This document shows, piece after piece, positions 24,601-39,600 of a stretch of 64,000 nt of DNA (positions within the stretch are counted from its first letter, which is position 1; each line of letters begins with the position of its first letter). Under the pieces are notes generated by a model. The model was not told the origin of the DNA and did no database searches. It saw only the letters and a program-made list of their open reading frames with translations. A program made the translations under genes and the position numbers. Origin of the DNA: Bathymodiolus brooksi (taxonomy: Eukaryota; Mollusca; Bivalvia; Mytilida; Modiolidae); NCBI GenBank assembly GCA_963680875.1, contig OY804588.1, forward strand, positions 74,114,829 to 74,178,828, in the 5' to 3' direction.

Positions 24601-27600
24601 TGAGTCTTGTATTCGTTTTGGGGCAGACAAGTCCTCAGTTCCCCTTTTGACTGACCCATTTTTTTTTTTAGCTAAAAACCAGTTATCAGAAAAGGATTCT
24701 CGGGTAATTGTTAATCCAGCATTACCCAATTCAGGTCCAACAAATTTATGTCCAGTTCGTACTTTATTAAAGTATTTGGATACAGCTTTTGGAGTAAGGT
24801 CTAAAGATTCAAACAGGCTTTTTGTTCCTATTAAACAGGGACAAAATGACATTACTGCAAAAAGCCATTTCTTCATGGATTTCCAGTACTGTCATGTTGG
24901 CTTATAAGTCTGCGGGAATTACTTAACCAAGAAACCAGGTTAAAGCCCATGAAGTTAGGGCAATAGCCTCGTCTTGGGAGTATTTTTAATTCTGCCTCCT
25001 TGACAGAAATTTTATCTGCAGGATTTTCGAAGTCGGATAATACTTTCTATTATCATTACCTTCGTTCCATGCCACAACATACTGACAACCTCTATTCTTT
25101 GGGGCCTTTGGTTTCAGCACAAAAAGTAATTTTTCCTCCTACTAGTTAATACTTTTAGGGAATTCAGTGCTACGATAAATTCTGTTATCTAAATTTTACT
25201 ATGGTAGCATATTTATTGTTATAAAAACGTAATTTTTAGAATTAAAATTATTTTTTGTTAATTAAATACCTACCATAATAAATTAGAGGTCCCACATCCC
25301 TCCCCTTCATCCCCTTTTTTAGTCTGCTTTGGATTGGACAAGTGATGAAGGAATAGGGTGCGCTTCCGCCAAGGTAGGGTAGAGGTCATCAGTTGTTTGT
25401 TTCCGGTTCATGTCAGCTGCTGGATGTTGTCTGGATTTTATCATGGTAGCGTATTTATTGTTATAAATATAAAATCAGGAGGTACTAAATACCATTTTAA
25501 ACGAATAAAAGTACCTGGTATTGCCCCTTATTGAAAGGCATGTCTTGATGTTTTTTTTCTTTATGTTCCTTATAACTTTATCTGTATATATTATGTTAAC
25601 AGATTGTTGAAGACTCTTCTTACTGTTTCGTAGATATAAGGGAGCCAACATCCAAAATTTACAATTCTTATTTCAAGTCCTATTTTGATATTTTTTTAAA
25701 TTCTAAAAATTACATTTTTAAAGAGTATTGTATAAGATATTGATGAGAAATGTTCATAATAGTGAAGTACTGATACACTTGAAAAATATTGAAAGACCTG
25801 ATCAGGATTGTTTGAAAAATAAACACTTCACAAACAACACTTTTTGACACCTTTTTTTATGTGGGGGACATAAAAATAGGTTTGCAGTCACAAAATATTA
25901 AACTGGTTTAACTAAATACCAAGTATCAATAGTTTATAAAACCTCTACAAGTGAAAGTAAAAACAATACAGTTGTTTAACCATTCATTTGTTAGGGTTAG
26001 GAACGTCTTGTATGCTCCTTATGAGCCTCTGCAGAGCAGGTTGTAAGAAGAGCTTGAAGACCAAAGGGGTAATCAGAATCCGTAAATCAAAGAAGAACAA
26101 ACAATACAATGGCCAAAAGAAAAAGGACATTAGGACAAAGAGCGATCTACAAAACATACACATAAAACAAACGATTGAGTAACATGAACCCCACTAAAAA
26201 CTGGGGGTGAACTCAGGTGCTCCGGAAGGGTAAGCAGTTCCTGCTCCACTAGTGCAAAATAGCAAACAATTAGATTACAATTTCTAGGAGCAAGTCGCTG
26301 TGCCATCATATGCCTGATATTCATGAATTCCATGGGAAATTTCTGCATGTTTCCTTTCAAAGACAATTATATGCATGCTTTCTTTTGTTGGCACTTGTTG
26401 GAACAGAACAGAAGTTATTACAAGGGTAGCATTTACCATGTGACCTTCCATGAACATGACAACATGTATAAAGAGAGATAACTCTAGCATTTGTCTAAAA
26501 CCCAGTCATAGCATGGGCATATATTTAATTTTCAGTCAACAGCATAAAAAAAGGTGACATAAAACCGAATGTTGTTGTAACATGTATTTTTAAATATTTT
26601 ACTTGTGTATCAACTTCAGCTTTTAATATCACCAATAATTTCAAATTGTCATTATTGGGATTGCTGGACACATTTTGTTTCCTTTTTGAACTCTTCAGGA
26701 TTTGTTCATTATTGGGATTGCTGGACACATTTTGTTTCATTTTTGAACTCTTCAGGATTTGTTCATTATTGGAATCGCTGGACACATTTTGTTTCCTTTT
26801 TGAACTCTTCAGGATTTGTTCATTATTGGGATCGCTGGACACATTTTAGATTTGTCCAATTTCTTTTTCCTTTTGGAACTCTTCAGAATTTTTTCCACTT
26901 TCTTGGGTGTTATCTTGGTTCAAGATAATTAAAAACAATGAAAATCAATTCATTGACAGTCATTGTATCAATATACTATTAATTTCTTTTCAAACGCAGT
27001 TTTTAATTTTTATTAAAGTCATAGGCATCTGGTTTCTTGAACATCCCTCAATTGTACTGTCAATAGATTTTAAACTTTGTAAGAAGACTATTCAACATAC
27101 TTAAATTAAAACTTAGATACTTCAATCAACTTAAACTAAAACTTAGAGACTTCAATCAACTTAAATTAAAACTTAGAGACTTCAATCAACTTAAATTAAA
27201 ACTTAGAGACTTCAATCAACTTAAATTAAAACTTAGAGACTTCAATCAACTTAAATTAAAACTTAGAGACTTCAATCAACTTAAACTAAAACTTAGATAC
27301 TTCAATCAACTTAAATTAAAACTTAGAGACTTCAATCAACTTAAATTAAAACTTAGAGACTTCAATCAACTTAAATTAAAACTTAGATACTTCAATCAAC
27401 TTAAATTAAAACTTAGAAACTTCAATCAACTTAAATTAAAACTTAGAGACTTCAATCAGCTTAAATTAAAACTTACAGACTTCAAACAGCTCAAATTAAA
27501 ACTTAGAGACTTCAATCAACTTCAATTAAAACTTAGATACTTCCATCAACTTAAATTAAAACTTAGATACTTCAATCAACTTAAATTAAAACTTAGATCA

Positions 27601-30600
27601 GGGGTTAATAAATCCCCTAGCCCGACGCCCGGGGCTAGTAATTTCCACATTTGGGCTGGCTGAAATAATCAGCTGTATGTCCGACGGGCTAGTAAAAATA
27701 TATATCGGATATTGACAAACTTGTCAATATTCGCGTATCTACTTATATTCATATATGTTATATGTTGTTTAATCAGCAGCAATGTTTTATTTATTCAACC
27801 GCTAGCTTTTTGTCGAAATTGAGAGCAAAGAAGGTAGAAAAACTTCGTATTCTCGTCATAAAACAGCTTCAACAAATGACGGCTTACCGGAAATTTCGAA
27901 AATGAAATACCGGAATCGGATTCCGGAACCGGGAACGACTATTTCCGGTTTTGCCGATAGTCAAATTTTTTTTTTTAATGCCGACCGATCCTTGATTTTT
28001 TTGACATGTGATCATAAACACACATATTTTTTTTTTTGGCCTTACAGTGACCTGAGCTGTGGAAAATAAGTGAAAATAAAATGCAATACCAGATCTGAAA
28101 AGAAAGATAGTTAAACTAATATACATTGTACATGTTGTACAAGGGTTCAAGTCTGCAGGTCGGATTCATGAAATCACGGTATTGACCAGGACTAGTGGTT
28201 CATAGATCCGGGCTTGTAATATTTGGGAGTATGCTAGACCTGGGCTAGTGAGGTGGTCCAAGATTTGTTAACCCTTGTAGATACTTCAATCAATTGTATT
28301 TACTCATCAGCTTTTACAGTAAGAAATCAATGTACACCTTGGTCTATTAAAATTACATATGATTCAAAGAAACAGACACTGTCATCAAACACAATATTCA
28401 AAACTGAAAATCATTTTCACTTCTTTAATGAGCAATATAATAATTAAATAGAATACAAATTCTCTGTGGAACAATAAAAGAACAAACCAAATACAAAAAA
28501 TTGTTTGAATTCCAAATAAAAAAAAATCTACAAAAACTAGAGGCTCACCACTGAGCTGAGCCTGTGTCACTCACCTTTCATTCTGCTCTGAGGAAACTTA
28601 ATATAGAACCTTCCATAGCCTATAGATGCTTCCCACCAAATTTCGGTTCGTTTTGGCAAAGCAGTTTCAGAGAAGAAGATTTTTAGAAGGCGACCAATCT
28701 AAAACAAGAATTGCCTGTGGCAGCCATGTTTGTTAATGGATCAAAACAAAATGAGCAATCTCTATAGAGGACCTTCCATAGATGCTTCTTACCAAGTTTC
28801 ATATCATTTGGCCAAGCAGTTTCAGAGGAAAAGCTGTTTTAGAAATCAAACAATAAGAAACAAGAATTGTCTATGACGGCCATGCTTGTTAACGGATCAA
28901 AACGGAACGAGCAATTCCCATAGAGGACCTTCCATAGATGCTTCCTACCAAGTTTCGGTCTATTTGGCCAAGCTGTGTCAGAGAAGAAGATTTTTAGAAA
29001 TTGACCAATCAGAAAAAAGAATTGTCTGTGGTGGCCATGTTTGTTAACAGATTGGGACAAAATGAGCAATCTTTATAAGAGGACTTTCCATAGATGCTTC
29101 CTTCCAAGTTTCGGATCATTTAGCAATGCGGTTTCAGAGGAGAAGATTATTTAGAAAAAGACCAATCAAAAACAAGAATCGCCTGTGGTGGCCATGTTTG
29201 TTAATGGATATGGGACAGAATGAGCAATCTTTATAGAAGACCTTCCATAGATGTTTCCTACCAAGTTTCGGTTCATTTGGCCATGTGGTTTCAGAGGAGA
29301 AGATTTTTAGAAATAGACCAATCAGAAACAAGAATCACCTGTGGTGGCCATGTTTGTTAATGGAATTGGAACGAAATGAGTACCCTTGATAGAGGACCAC
29401 CCATAGATGCTTCCTACCAAGCTTCAGATCATTTGGCCAAGCGGTTTCAGAGGAGAAGAATTTTTTAAATCAGCCAATCAGAAACAAGAATTGCCTGTGG
29501 TGGCCATGTTTGTTAATGGATCGGGATGAAATGAGCAATCTCTGTAGAGAACCTTCCATAGATGCTTCCTACTAAGTTTACCGATCATTTGGCCAAGCGG
29601 TTTCAGAGGAGAAGATTTTTAGAAATCGACCAATCAGAAATAAGAATTGCCTGTGGCGGCTATGTTTGTTAATGGATCGGAACGAAATGAGCACTCTTTA
29701 TAGAGGACCGCCCATAGATGCTTCCTACCAAGTTTCGGTTCATTTAGCCAAGCGGTTTCAGAAGAGAAGAATTTTTAAAATCAGCCAATCAGAAACAAGC
29801 GTCGCCTTTGGCGGCCATGTTCGTTAATGGATCGGGACGAAATGAGCAATCTTTATAGAGGACCTTCCATAGATGGTTCCAACCAAGTTTCAGTTCATTT
29901 GGTTGAGGGGTTTTAGAGGCATATTTATCAGTAATTCAATTCAGAGATAACTGCATTTTGAATAGATACAAAATGTATCTATATTTAAACTAGAGTTATC
30001 TCCCTTTTAACAGAAAAAAATGATTTTTTAGATATCACTCAATCAGAAACAAGAATCGCCTGTGGCAGCCATGTTTGTTAACAGATCAAGATGAAATTAG
30101 CAATCTTTATAGAGGACCTTCCATAGATGCTTCCTACCAAGTTTCGGTTCATTTGGCTAAGCGGTTTCAGAGGAGAAGATTTTAAAAAATAGACCAATCA
30201 GAAACAAGAATTGCCTGTGACGGCCATGTTTGTTAATGGATCGGGACAAAATGAGCAGTCTTTATAGAGGACCTTCCATATATGCTTCCTACCAAGTTTC
30301 AGTTCATATGGTTGAGGGGGGTTTCAGAGGAGAAGATTAAAATGTGAAAAGTTAACGGACGACGGACGCCAAGTGATGGCAAAAGCACACCTTGCCTTTG
30401 GCAAGATGAGCTAATGATAAAAATTAGACTTTATAAATCATTTCAAACACACAGCAACTAGTTGAACAACAGACAAACCATGCATTAAAAGGAATGGTAG
30501 AAACAAAACAATGTATTACCTTGCTCTTCTCTAACTTCATATCTTTATGTTCATTTTGTAAGGTTTTAAGTTCTCCTTCTTTATCTTCTAATCTCTGGGT

Positions 30601-33600
30601 AATATCTTCAACCTGCAAAGTAATAAAGTTTGTGTAATATAGGGAGGCAGTATGAAGTTTCTGATGCTTCTAATATCAGGAGTTTTTGGGGGGATATACC
30701 GGCAATTGCTTTTAGAATTGCCAGTATATCTTCCCTACTGCTACATGGATTCTTATACAAACATCAAGAGCGACATTATCTAAATGCAAGGCATCCAAAA
30801 ATGAGCCCATATGACTGACAGAATTGTGAACATACAGCATAGACAACACTGTAAGAAGGATTGTCAGAATTGTGAACACAGATAGTATAAGACAACACTG
30901 TAAGAAGGATTGTCAGAATTGTGAACAAACAGATAGCATAGACAACACTGTAAGAAGGATTGTCAGAATTGTGAACACACAGATAGTATAGACAACACTG
31001 TAAGAAGGATTGTCAGAATTGTGAACACACAGATAGTATAGACAACACTGTAAGAAGGATTGTCAGAATTGTGAACAAACAGATAGTATAGACAACACTG
31101 TAAGAAGGATTGTCAGAATTGTGAACACACAGATAGTATAGACAACACTAAGAAGGATTGTCAGAATTGTGAACACACAGATAGTATAGACAACACTGTA
31201 AGAAGGATTGTCAGAATTGTGAACACACAGATAGCATAGACAACACTGTAAGAAGGATTGTCAGAATTGTGAACAAACAGATAGTATAGACAACACTGTA
31301 AGGATTGTCAGAATTGTGAACACACAGATAGCATAGACAACACTAAGAAGGATTGTCAGAATTGTGAACACACAGATAGTATAGACAACACTGTAAGAAG
31401 GATTGTCAGAATTGTGAACACACAGATAGCATAGACAACACTAAGAAGGATTGTCAGAATTGTGAACACACAGATAGTATAGACAACACTGTAAGAAGGA
31501 TTGTCAGAATTGTGAACACACAGATAGTATAGACAACACTGTAAGAAGGATGGTCAGAATTGTGAACACACAGATAGTATAGACAACACTGTAAGAAGGA
31601 TTGTCAGAATTGTGAACAAACAGATAGTATAGACAACACTGTAAGAAGAATTGTCAGAATTGTGAACACACAGATAGTATAGACAACACTGTAAGAAGGA
31701 TTGTCAGAATTGTGAACACACAGATAGCATAGACAACACTGTAAGAAGGATTGTCAGAATCATGAACAAACAGATAGTATAGACAACACTGTCAGAAGGA
31801 TTGTCAGAATTGTGAACAAACAGATAGTATAGACAACACTGTAAGAAGGATTGTCAGAATTGTGAACACACAGATAGTATAGACAACACTGTAAGAAGGA
31901 TTGTCAGAATTGTGAACACACAGATAGCATAGACAACACTGTAAGAAGGATTGTCAGAATTGTGAACACACAGATAGTATAGACAACACTGTAAGAAGGA
32001 TTGTCAGAATTGTGAACATACAATAGCATAGACAACACTGTAAGAAGGATTGTCAGAATTGTGAACACACAGATAGTATAGACAACACTGTAAGAAGGAT
32101 TGTCAGAATTGTGAACAAACAGATAGTATAGACAACACTGTAAGAAGGATTGTCAGAATTGTGAACATACAGATAGCATAGACAACACTGTAAGAAGGAT
32201 TGTCAGAATTGTGAACACACAGATAGTATAGACAACACTGTAAGAAGGATTGTCAGAATTGTGAACACACAGATAGTATAGACAACACTGTAAGAAGGAT
32301 TGTCAGAATTGTGAACACACAGATAGTATAGACAACACTAAGAAGGATTGTCAGAATTGTGAACACACAGATAGTATAGACAACACTGTAAGAAGGATTG
32401 TCAGAATTGTGAACACACAGATAGTATAGACAACACTGTAAGAAGGATTGTCAGAATTGTGAACACACAGATAGTATAGACAACACTGTAAGAAGGATTG
32501 TCAGAATTGTGAACACACAGATAGCATAGACAACACTGTAAGAAGGATTGTCAGAATTGTGAACAAACAGATAGTATAGACAACACTGTAAGAAGGATTG
32601 TCAGAATTGTAAACACACAGATAGTATAGACAACACTGTAAGAAGGATTGTCAGAATTGTGAACACACAGATAGTATAGACAACACTGTAAGAAGGATTG
32701 TCAGAATTGTGAACACACAGATAGTATAGACAACACTGTAAGAAGGATTGTCAGAATTGTGAACACACAGATAGTATAGACAACACTGTAAGAAGGATTG
32801 TCAGATTTGTGAACACACAGATAGCATAGACAACACTGTAAGAAGGATTGTCAGAATTGTGAACACACAGATAGTATAGACAACACTGTAAGAAGGATTG
32901 TCAGAATTGTGAACACGGATAGTATAGACAACACTGTAAGAAGGATTGTCAGAATTGTAAACACACAGATAGTATAGACAACACTGTAAGAAGGATTGTC
33001 AGAATTGTGAACACACAGATAGTATAGACAACACTGTAAGAAGGATTGTCAGATTTGTGAACACACAGATAGTATAGACAACACTCTAAGAAGGATTGTC
33101 AGATTTGTGAACACACAGATAGCATAGACAACACTGTAAGAAGGATTGTCAGAATTGTGAATACACAGATAGCATAGACAACACTGTAAGAAGGATTGTC
33201 AGAATTGTGAACACACAGATAGTATAGACAACACTCTAAGAAGGATTGTCAGAATTGTGAACACACAGATAGTATAGAACACTGTAAGAAGGATTGTCAG
33301 ATTTGTGAACACACAGATAGTATAGACAACACTGTAAGAAGGATTGTCAGAATTGTGAACAAACAGATAGTATAGACAACACTGTAAGAAGGATTGTCAG
33401 AATTGTGAACACACAGATAGTATAGACAACACTGTAAGAAGGATTGTCAGAATTGTGAACACACAGATAGCATAGACAACACTGTAAGAAGGATTGTCAG
33501 AATTGTGAACACACAGATAGTATAGACAACACTGTAAGAAGGATTGTCAGATTTGTGAACACACAGATAGCATAGACAACACTAAGAAGGATTGTCAGAA

Positions 33601-36600
33601 TTGTGAATACACAGATAGCATAGACAACACTGTAAGAAGGATTGTCAGAATTGTAAACACACAGATAGTATAGACAACACTGTAAGAAGGATTGTCAGAA
33701 TTGTGAACACACAGATAGCATAGACAACACTGTAAGAAGGATTGTCAGAATTGTGAACACACAGATAGTATAGACAACACTGTAAGAAGGATTGTCAGAA
33801 TTGTGAACAAACAGATAGTATAGACAACACTGTAAGAAGGATTGTCAGAATTGTGAACACACAGATAGTATAGACAACACTGTAAGAAGGATTGTCAGAA
33901 TTGTGAACACACAGATAGTATAGACAACACTAAGAAGGATTGTCAGAATTGTGAACACACAGATAGCATAGACAACACTAAGAAGGATTGTCAGAATTGT
34001 GAACACACAGATAGTATAGACAACACTGTAAGAAGGATTGTCAGAATTGTGAACACACAGATAGTATAGACAACACTGTAAGAAGGATTGTCAGAATTGT
34101 GAACAAACAGATAGTATAGACAACACTGTAAGGATTGTCAGAATTGTGAACACAGATAGTATAGACAACACTGTAAGAAGGATTGTCAGAATTGTGAACA
34201 CACAGATAGTATAGACAACACTGTAAGAAGGATTGTCAGATTTGTGAACACACAGATAGTATAGACAACACTGTCAGAAGGATTGTTCCATACTACTTTT
34301 ACTAACAAGAGCTGTCAGTTTAAAAGGCTATATTTTATCAGAATACTTTAGTGTAGAAATGTATAAATTGTGAATATGAAAGGCTGCTTGACTATGCTAA
34401 AACAAAAAATACCTGATTGGCAGTGTTGATATTATTTTACTAAAAACTGACTTCATAAACTCAAAGTTGAGAAGATTGTATTGTTTTCTTATTTCAGCTC
34501 TGAGCTTATGTGAATGTATTTCCCACACATGACACAAGTAACTCTAAAATACTTCAACATACCTCCTTGGTTTTCTCTATTACAAGAGACCTAAGCCCCA
34601 ACAAAGCTTTGTCCCTGGTCTGCATTTTTTTCTGTTGTTGATCCAAAATATCCTCCATTTCTTTAACCTTAGTTTCCAATTCCTATATAAGAAAGCATAA
34701 AAACTATAAAAACTATCAAATAAGTGATACCAAAACAAGAGTGGAGTCTATAATTAGCCACCTTGTAAATAGCACTCTTTACTTTGTTAAGTTGTTAATT
34801 GTCAGTATAGATAAATTTAATTGATTGATTGATTATGATCAAGTGAGCACTATTTCTGCTTTATTCACTACAAGAACAATAAATCTACAAACAAGAGGCT
34901 CAGTGGACTTAGTCTGTGTCGCTCACCTGTCATTTTGTTTTGAGAAAACTTTATAGAGCTTTCCATAGGTGCTTCCTATCAAATTTCAATTAACTTGTCC
35001 AAACGGTTTTAGAGAAGATTTTTTTGAATTGGTCAATCACAATCAAGAACTGCCTATTGCAGCCATATTAGTTGTATGATCGGCACGAAAAATGGAAATT
35101 TTGTACAGGATTTCCCATACATCATTCCTACAAAACAACAATTCATTGTGCCTCCTAATTTCAGAGGAGAAGATTTTTAAAATTTCACCCAATCAGAAAC
35201 AAGAATTGCTCATGGCAATTATGTTTTTTGTCCAATCAGGATGAAATGAGAAAATCTTATAGAGGACCTTTCATACATGGCTACTGTAAAGATTTTTAGG
35301 AATTGACCAACCAGAAACAAGAATTGCCGATGGCAGCAATGTTTATTGATGGATTGGGATGAAATGAGCAGTCTTTATAGAGCACCTTCCATAGATGCTT
35401 CCTACCAAGTTCTCCAGGGTCATGTTAAAAATGTCTTAAATTTAAGGCAGACCGATATTTATACAAGATTTACACCATCGACAAAAGCAGACAGACTTTT
35501 TCACTCTAACAACACCAGCTGACATATAGTTCAATCAATAAAATGTGTAAAGTGGAAGGAAACTGTATAATGGTGCACACCATGTTCCATTTTCAATAAA
35601 GCTACCAGTCACCATTTATTTTTAATTTCTCTAAATGCACCTCTGCAGTAAAACTACATATGGTACAGTACGAACATAGGGAATCCTAAAGAATATTAGA
35701 TATTATATAAATAATTTTTATATATTAACAAGCCATAAATTTGAATAATTATGAAGACCTGCACACCCATTGTGTTATCTATAAAATTAAAAACTATGTA
35801 TTTTCGTGTATTTGCATCTATAATTTTACAATGGTTGATTTATTTGATTTTTGGTGTTTTAATGTCACTTTCAGCAATATTTCAGCTATCATGGCAATCA
35901 GTTTTAGTGGTGGAAGAAGCCGGGGTACCCGCAGAGAAACCACCGACCATGGGAAAGCAACTGGTAAACTTTATCACTTGTGGCTGCGAGTCGAGTGCAC
36001 CCTTTTTTGTAATTTACAAAGACAGGTGCAAACCCACGCCATATTGGTGATAGGCTTGTATGAGTTGTTAGGTAATCCAACTACCTAACTCACTGAGCCA
36101 CCCAGGTCTTCATTTTTACAATGGTATCTTTCTAAAATCAACAAACAAAGCAAGGCTTAGTATTAAAATATTGATAAAACATAAAGGGGTTATGATTTTT
36201 TGACAAATAATGTCATGTTGTATACAACACTATATGGCAATAAATATTATACGAGGCCAAACAAATCCCTGTCATATATATATATTTTAGATTAAACAAG
36301 GCAGGCTCAAAATCATTGTGATTGGATAATGTCAGAATTCCATTTAGGTACTTTGGAAACTTTATGTAACAAATGTTACAATACTAATTAATATGTGCTG
36401 GCCCTTTGTGTGTGAGTTTGTTTATTGACAATCAAGTGTGTTGTTTCGTCGTGAGATTTCATTTATTGACAAGACACTACTCTACTAAATAAGGTTATAA
36501 ATTCAGCTCACCGAATGGCATGTAATAAGAAATATCTATCAAATGAAAAAGAAAGTGATTCAACAATAATTACATCATGTCTTCAATGTGCTTAGAACCC

Positions 36601-39600
36601 CCAGTTTGATTGGTGAAAATGGTGATGTGTTAATTAGGGGGTTGTAAATTGATTGGTAATTGGTTAGGTTTAGGTTTATGGTATTTAACGCCACTTTCAA
36701 CAATATTTCAGTTATATCGTGGCGACCAGTTTTATTGGTGGACGAAACCGGAGGATCCGGAGAAAACCACAGACCTGACAAATTTTATTACATAATGTTG
36801 TTTTGAGTTCACCTCGCCTAGGTGGGAATTGAACTCATAACATTAGTGGTGTTAGGCACTGATTGCAGAGGCAGTTGTAAATCCAACTACCATACGATCA
36901 CAACCACGACAGCCCCGATTAGCAATTTGAATGAAATGAAATATTGCTGACTTCTCCAACCCTAATTGTAACACTAACTTCATATCTGTGATACCTGCTT
37001 ATTTTCATTCTTTATTTTAATCATATACAATGTATACTTCAATTAATTATTTAATGAGCCAATGGGAGATATCTCTTTTTTTCCTTTTTCTTTTGTATGA
37101 AATTATGAATTCAGTTAAGTCTTTTTTTCTTTTTTGATAACTTGGAAGTAAAACATTGTCGGTTTGTAGTGCTTGTTAGTATAATGTAAAAGGTAATTCA
37201 AAGTTAAATCATTGGACAAACTGACTTTGACAAATCAAGTCTCAACTGTAAATCATTATGCACAAATTTTGATGCTAAAAACACAGCTATCTACCTTAGT
37301 GTGCACAACACATGTCTGAAAAAACCTTCATCAGGTACACTGAAAAGTCAAAAGATGGGAAAGACAAATTGTTTTAATGTTCTTAGGAGCCAGAAAATCA
37401 CAGGATCTAAACAGGACATCTAAAACTGACTAAGGTTACCTATCTATGTCTGAGGGAGATCACAGCATCTAAACAGGACATCTAATATTGACTAAGGTTA
37501 CCTATCTATGTCTGAGGGAGATCACAGGATCTAAACAGGACATCTAAAATTGACTAAGGTTACCTATCTATGTCTGAGGGAGATCACAGGATCTAAACAG
37601 GACATCTAAAATTGACTAAGGTTACCTATCTATGTCTGAGGGAGATCACAGGATCTAAACAGGACATCTAAAACTGACTAAGGTTACCTATCTATGTCTG
37701 AGGGAGATCACAGGATCTAAACAGGACATCTAAAATTGACTAAGGTTACCTATCTATGTCTGAGGGAGATCACAGGGTCTAAACAGGACATCTAAAATTG
37801 ACTAAGGTTACCTATCTATGTCTGAGGGAGATCACAGGATCTAAACAGGACATCTAAAATTGACTAAGGTTACCTATCTATGTCTGAGGGAGATCACAGG
37901 ATCTAAACAGGACATCTAAAATTGACTAAGGTTACCTATCTATGTCTGAGGGAGATCACAGGATCTAAACAGGACATCTAATATTGACTAAGGTTACCTA
38001 TCTATGTCTGAGGGAGATCACAGGATCTAAACAGGACATCTAAAATTGACTAAGGTTACCTATCTATGTCTGAGGGAGATCACAGGATCTAAACAGGACA
38101 TCTAAAATTGACTAAGGTTACCTATCTATGTCTGAGGGAGATCACAGGATCTAATCAGGACATCTAAAATTGACTAAGGTTACCTATCTATGTCTGAGGC
38201 AAATTAACCTTAGTTTTAATTATAATTTCATTATTTAGGAACAGAAAATTTCAATAATAAATAAATTTAATTTAGAGTGCACTAGATTTTTCTGGAATAA
38301 ACTTATGTCGGGCATGCTCAAAGCCAACAGATTGGAAAGAAAAATATTTAAAAGTCTTCCTAGTTTAATAGTACATGTAGTGAAAATGTAAATCAAATCT
38401 AGTATGTTTGATGTGGGCTTAAAAAGAAATATTTATATAAAATGTTACCTGCTTATCCTGTGCTGCTGTTTTCAATACATCTTCTAGTTTCTACAAGGTA
38501 AAAATAATGTTTGTTTGATGGTGTTTAACGCCACTTTCAACAATATTTCAGTGATATAGTGGCGGTCAGTTTTATTGGTGGAGGAAACCGGAGGACTCGG
38601 AGAAAACCACTGACCTGTCGCAAGTCACTGAAAAGCTTCATCACATAATGTTGTACACCTCGCCCTGATCGAGATCCGAACTTACAACATCAGTGTTGAT
38701 AGGCACTGATTGCATAGGTAGTTGTAAATCCAACTACCATACGATCACGGCCACGACGACCCCTTAAAAATCAAAGCAAAAAATCAATTAATTAATGATA
38801 CTATAAAATTTGTAAGGAATTCAATGAGATCCAGAATATCACTCTCTGTACATGGTAAATATGTACAGTGAAACCAGTCTAAACTGAACCTGTACCTGTC
38901 ATCAGCTTTTGTGTTTGTAATAGACAGGTTGTTGGTTTATACAGGTATTAAAGCTTAGTTTATACAGGATTCCATTTATTCATGGTTCAGTTTAGACTGT
39001 TTCACTGTACTGTTCAGTTTAGACTCTTTCACTGTATTGTTCAGTTTAGACTGTTTCACTGTACTGTTCAGTTTAGACTCTTTCACTGTACTCTTCAGTT
39101 TAGACTGTTTCACTGTATTCTTCAGTTTAGACTGTTTCACTGTACTGTTCAGTTTAGACTGTTTCACTGTATTGTTCAGTTTAGACTCTTTCACTGTACT
39201 GTTCAGTTTAGACTGTTTCACTGTACTGTTCAGTTTAGACTGTTTCACTGTACTCTTCAGTTTAGACTGTTTCACTGTACTGTTCAGTTTAGACTGTTTC
39301 ACTGTACTAAATTCCTAAATGTTTGCAAAAGTAGCACGAATTGATCAGATATGTGAATGATTCAGTCATGGTAGAAATCAAACTCTCCATTTTAATATAA
39401 TACTGACCCTAATCATATGATCTTTCTTGGTCAGTTGTTGTTTGTACTGGTCTATGTCAGTCTTTAACTTCTTCAAGTTTTGACTCTGGTCATCTACAGT
39501 ATCCTGTCAAACATTATATATATATATAAATACAGTAAACAAATCTAAAACATCCCTCTGATTTGATTTTGATTTTTGGTGTTTAACGCCACTTTCAGTA

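Larger units (their letters stand above)
21480..25480 (+). mobile_element. DIRS-type tyrosine-recombinase retrotransposon, decayed
   Basis: Order of parts: gag-like ORF, reverse transcriptase with YLDD, RNase H, connection domain, tyrosine recombinase. It has no integrase or aspartic protease, which together with the recombinase defines DIRS-type elements. Coding is broken by several frameshifts, a G run (22303-22329) and stop codons. At the right, ATGGTAGCATATTTATTGTT (25202) and ATGGTAGCGTATTTATTGTT (25444) form a direct repeat expected of DIRS terminal and internal-complementary regions. The matching left terminus was not found, so the element is probably 5' truncated near 21480. It sits in intron 13, opposite to the host gene. 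Confidence 0.88.

Noticed and set aside
21487..24907. LTR retrotransposon or endogenous virus
   Set aside because: There is no integrase, protease or LTR pair, and a tyrosine recombinase is present, so it is a DIRS-type element.
30424..30618. 64-codon minus ORF as a small gene
   Set aside because: Its first half is exon 13; the rest is intron read past the GTAATA donor.
38976..39344. ORFs on both strands in the 27-bp array
   Set aside because: Repeat period divisible by three; no homology or splice context.
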